Below are positions 29,478 to 29,596 of a DNA stretch of 29,596 nt, piece after piece. Each line of letters opens with the position of its first letter. Position 1 is the stretch's first letter. This DNA comes from Chloroflexota bacterium (lineage in GTDB: Bacteria; Chloroflexota; Anaerolineae; Anaerolineales; UBA4823): contig JAEWYL010000123.1 of NCBI GenBank assembly GCA_023395675.1, forward strand, positions 1 through 29,596, written 5' to 3'. The notes under the pieces were generated by a model. That model did not search any database. It was not told the origin of the DNA and worked only from the letters and a program-made list of their open reading frames with translations. The translations under genes and the position numbers were made by a program.

Positions 29478-29596
29478 CGAGGAAGACCGGCGCATCCCCG
29501 CTCCCCGCTTCTGCCTCGAAGCGGCGGGCGGTGAGCCGGTCTGCGTGGATGATTACTGCGAGGACTGCAGCCTGGTGCTGGTCTTTCCCCGCTCCG
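29458..29596 (+). CDS. probable redoxin/peroxiredoxin-like protein, truncated by window end
   Basis: An ATG at 29458, nine bases after GGAG and overlapping the glutaredoxin-like gene, opens a frame that runs off the window after 46 codons. The visible part reads DEEDRRIPAPRFCLEAAGG, then PVCVDDYCEDCSLVLVFPR. It resembles the start of AhpC/TSA-redoxin proteins (PAPDF.L...G..V.L.DY....VLVF). Four cysteines in this short piece, including CEDC, are more than usual. Family call is tentative because the catalytic region is missing. Confidence 0.55.
   Translation, partial: MPWIIFDEEDRRIPAPRFCLEAAGGEPVCVDDYCEDCSLVLVFPRS

Overview
The window is GC-rich, densely coded bacterial chromosome. SufU-type Fe-S assembly, a SufR-like repressor, Thr/Pro/Glu-rich lipoproteins and duplicated Pst operons would fit a Chloroflexota (Anaerolineae-like) genome. 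This is inference from gene content only; no rRNA or other taxonomic marker is present. The left end is a run of 23 C, probably a contig edge, and the right end cuts a gene.

Region 1 (about 50-7776) is an Fe-S cluster assembly locus. A SufR-like regulator and a DUF59/MIP18 protein are transcribed leftward. sufC, sufB, sufD, a small unknown protein, sufS, sufU and a Rieske ferredoxin are transcribed rightward. The two arms diverge from a compact promoter region with two near-textbook sigma-70-type promoters and two copies of an AT-rich palindrome, a good candidate SufR operator. A 446-base non-coding stretch between sufD and the small gene can fold and is bounded by 16-bp direct repeats. The operon ends at a 40-bp perfect palindrome.

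Region 2 (8002-9320) is a PRC-barrel lipoprotein gene ending at a bidirectional terminator, shared with the oppositely oriented cassette that follows.

Region 3 (16331 down to 9353, minus strand) is the most unusual part. It holds a zinc-ribbon membrane protein, a DUF2207-like membrane protein whose last residues are (Cys-Ala)5-Gly-(Cys-Ala)3 flanked by glycines, and then, 10 bases later, a radical SAM/SPASM enzyme with an N-terminal PqqD-like region. A four- to five-helix membrane protein, a radical SAM paralogue that has lost all cluster cysteines, a SAM methyltransferase and an N-formylglutamate-amidohydrolase-like protein follow. I propose a cassette that post-translationally modifies the cytoplasmic Cys-Ala tail of a large membrane protein, in the manner of radical-SAM RiPP systems. 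I do not recognise it as a described system.

Region 4 (16830-28972) is a phosphate-starvation locus. Two complete Pst transporters (pstSCAB twice) lie in tandem on the minus strand with phoB-phoR between them and phoU at the end, and a third pstB is divergent on the plus strand. Four TTAAC boxes in 11-bp phase upstream of the inner pstS look like a PhoB-type binding site. PstB2 and PstB3 each lack a different conserved ATPase feature. The divergent pstS2/pstB3 promoters sit so close to the start codons that both messages may be leaderless.

Region 5 (29157-29596) is a monothiol glutaredoxin-like gene overlapping the start of a truncated, probable redoxin gene.
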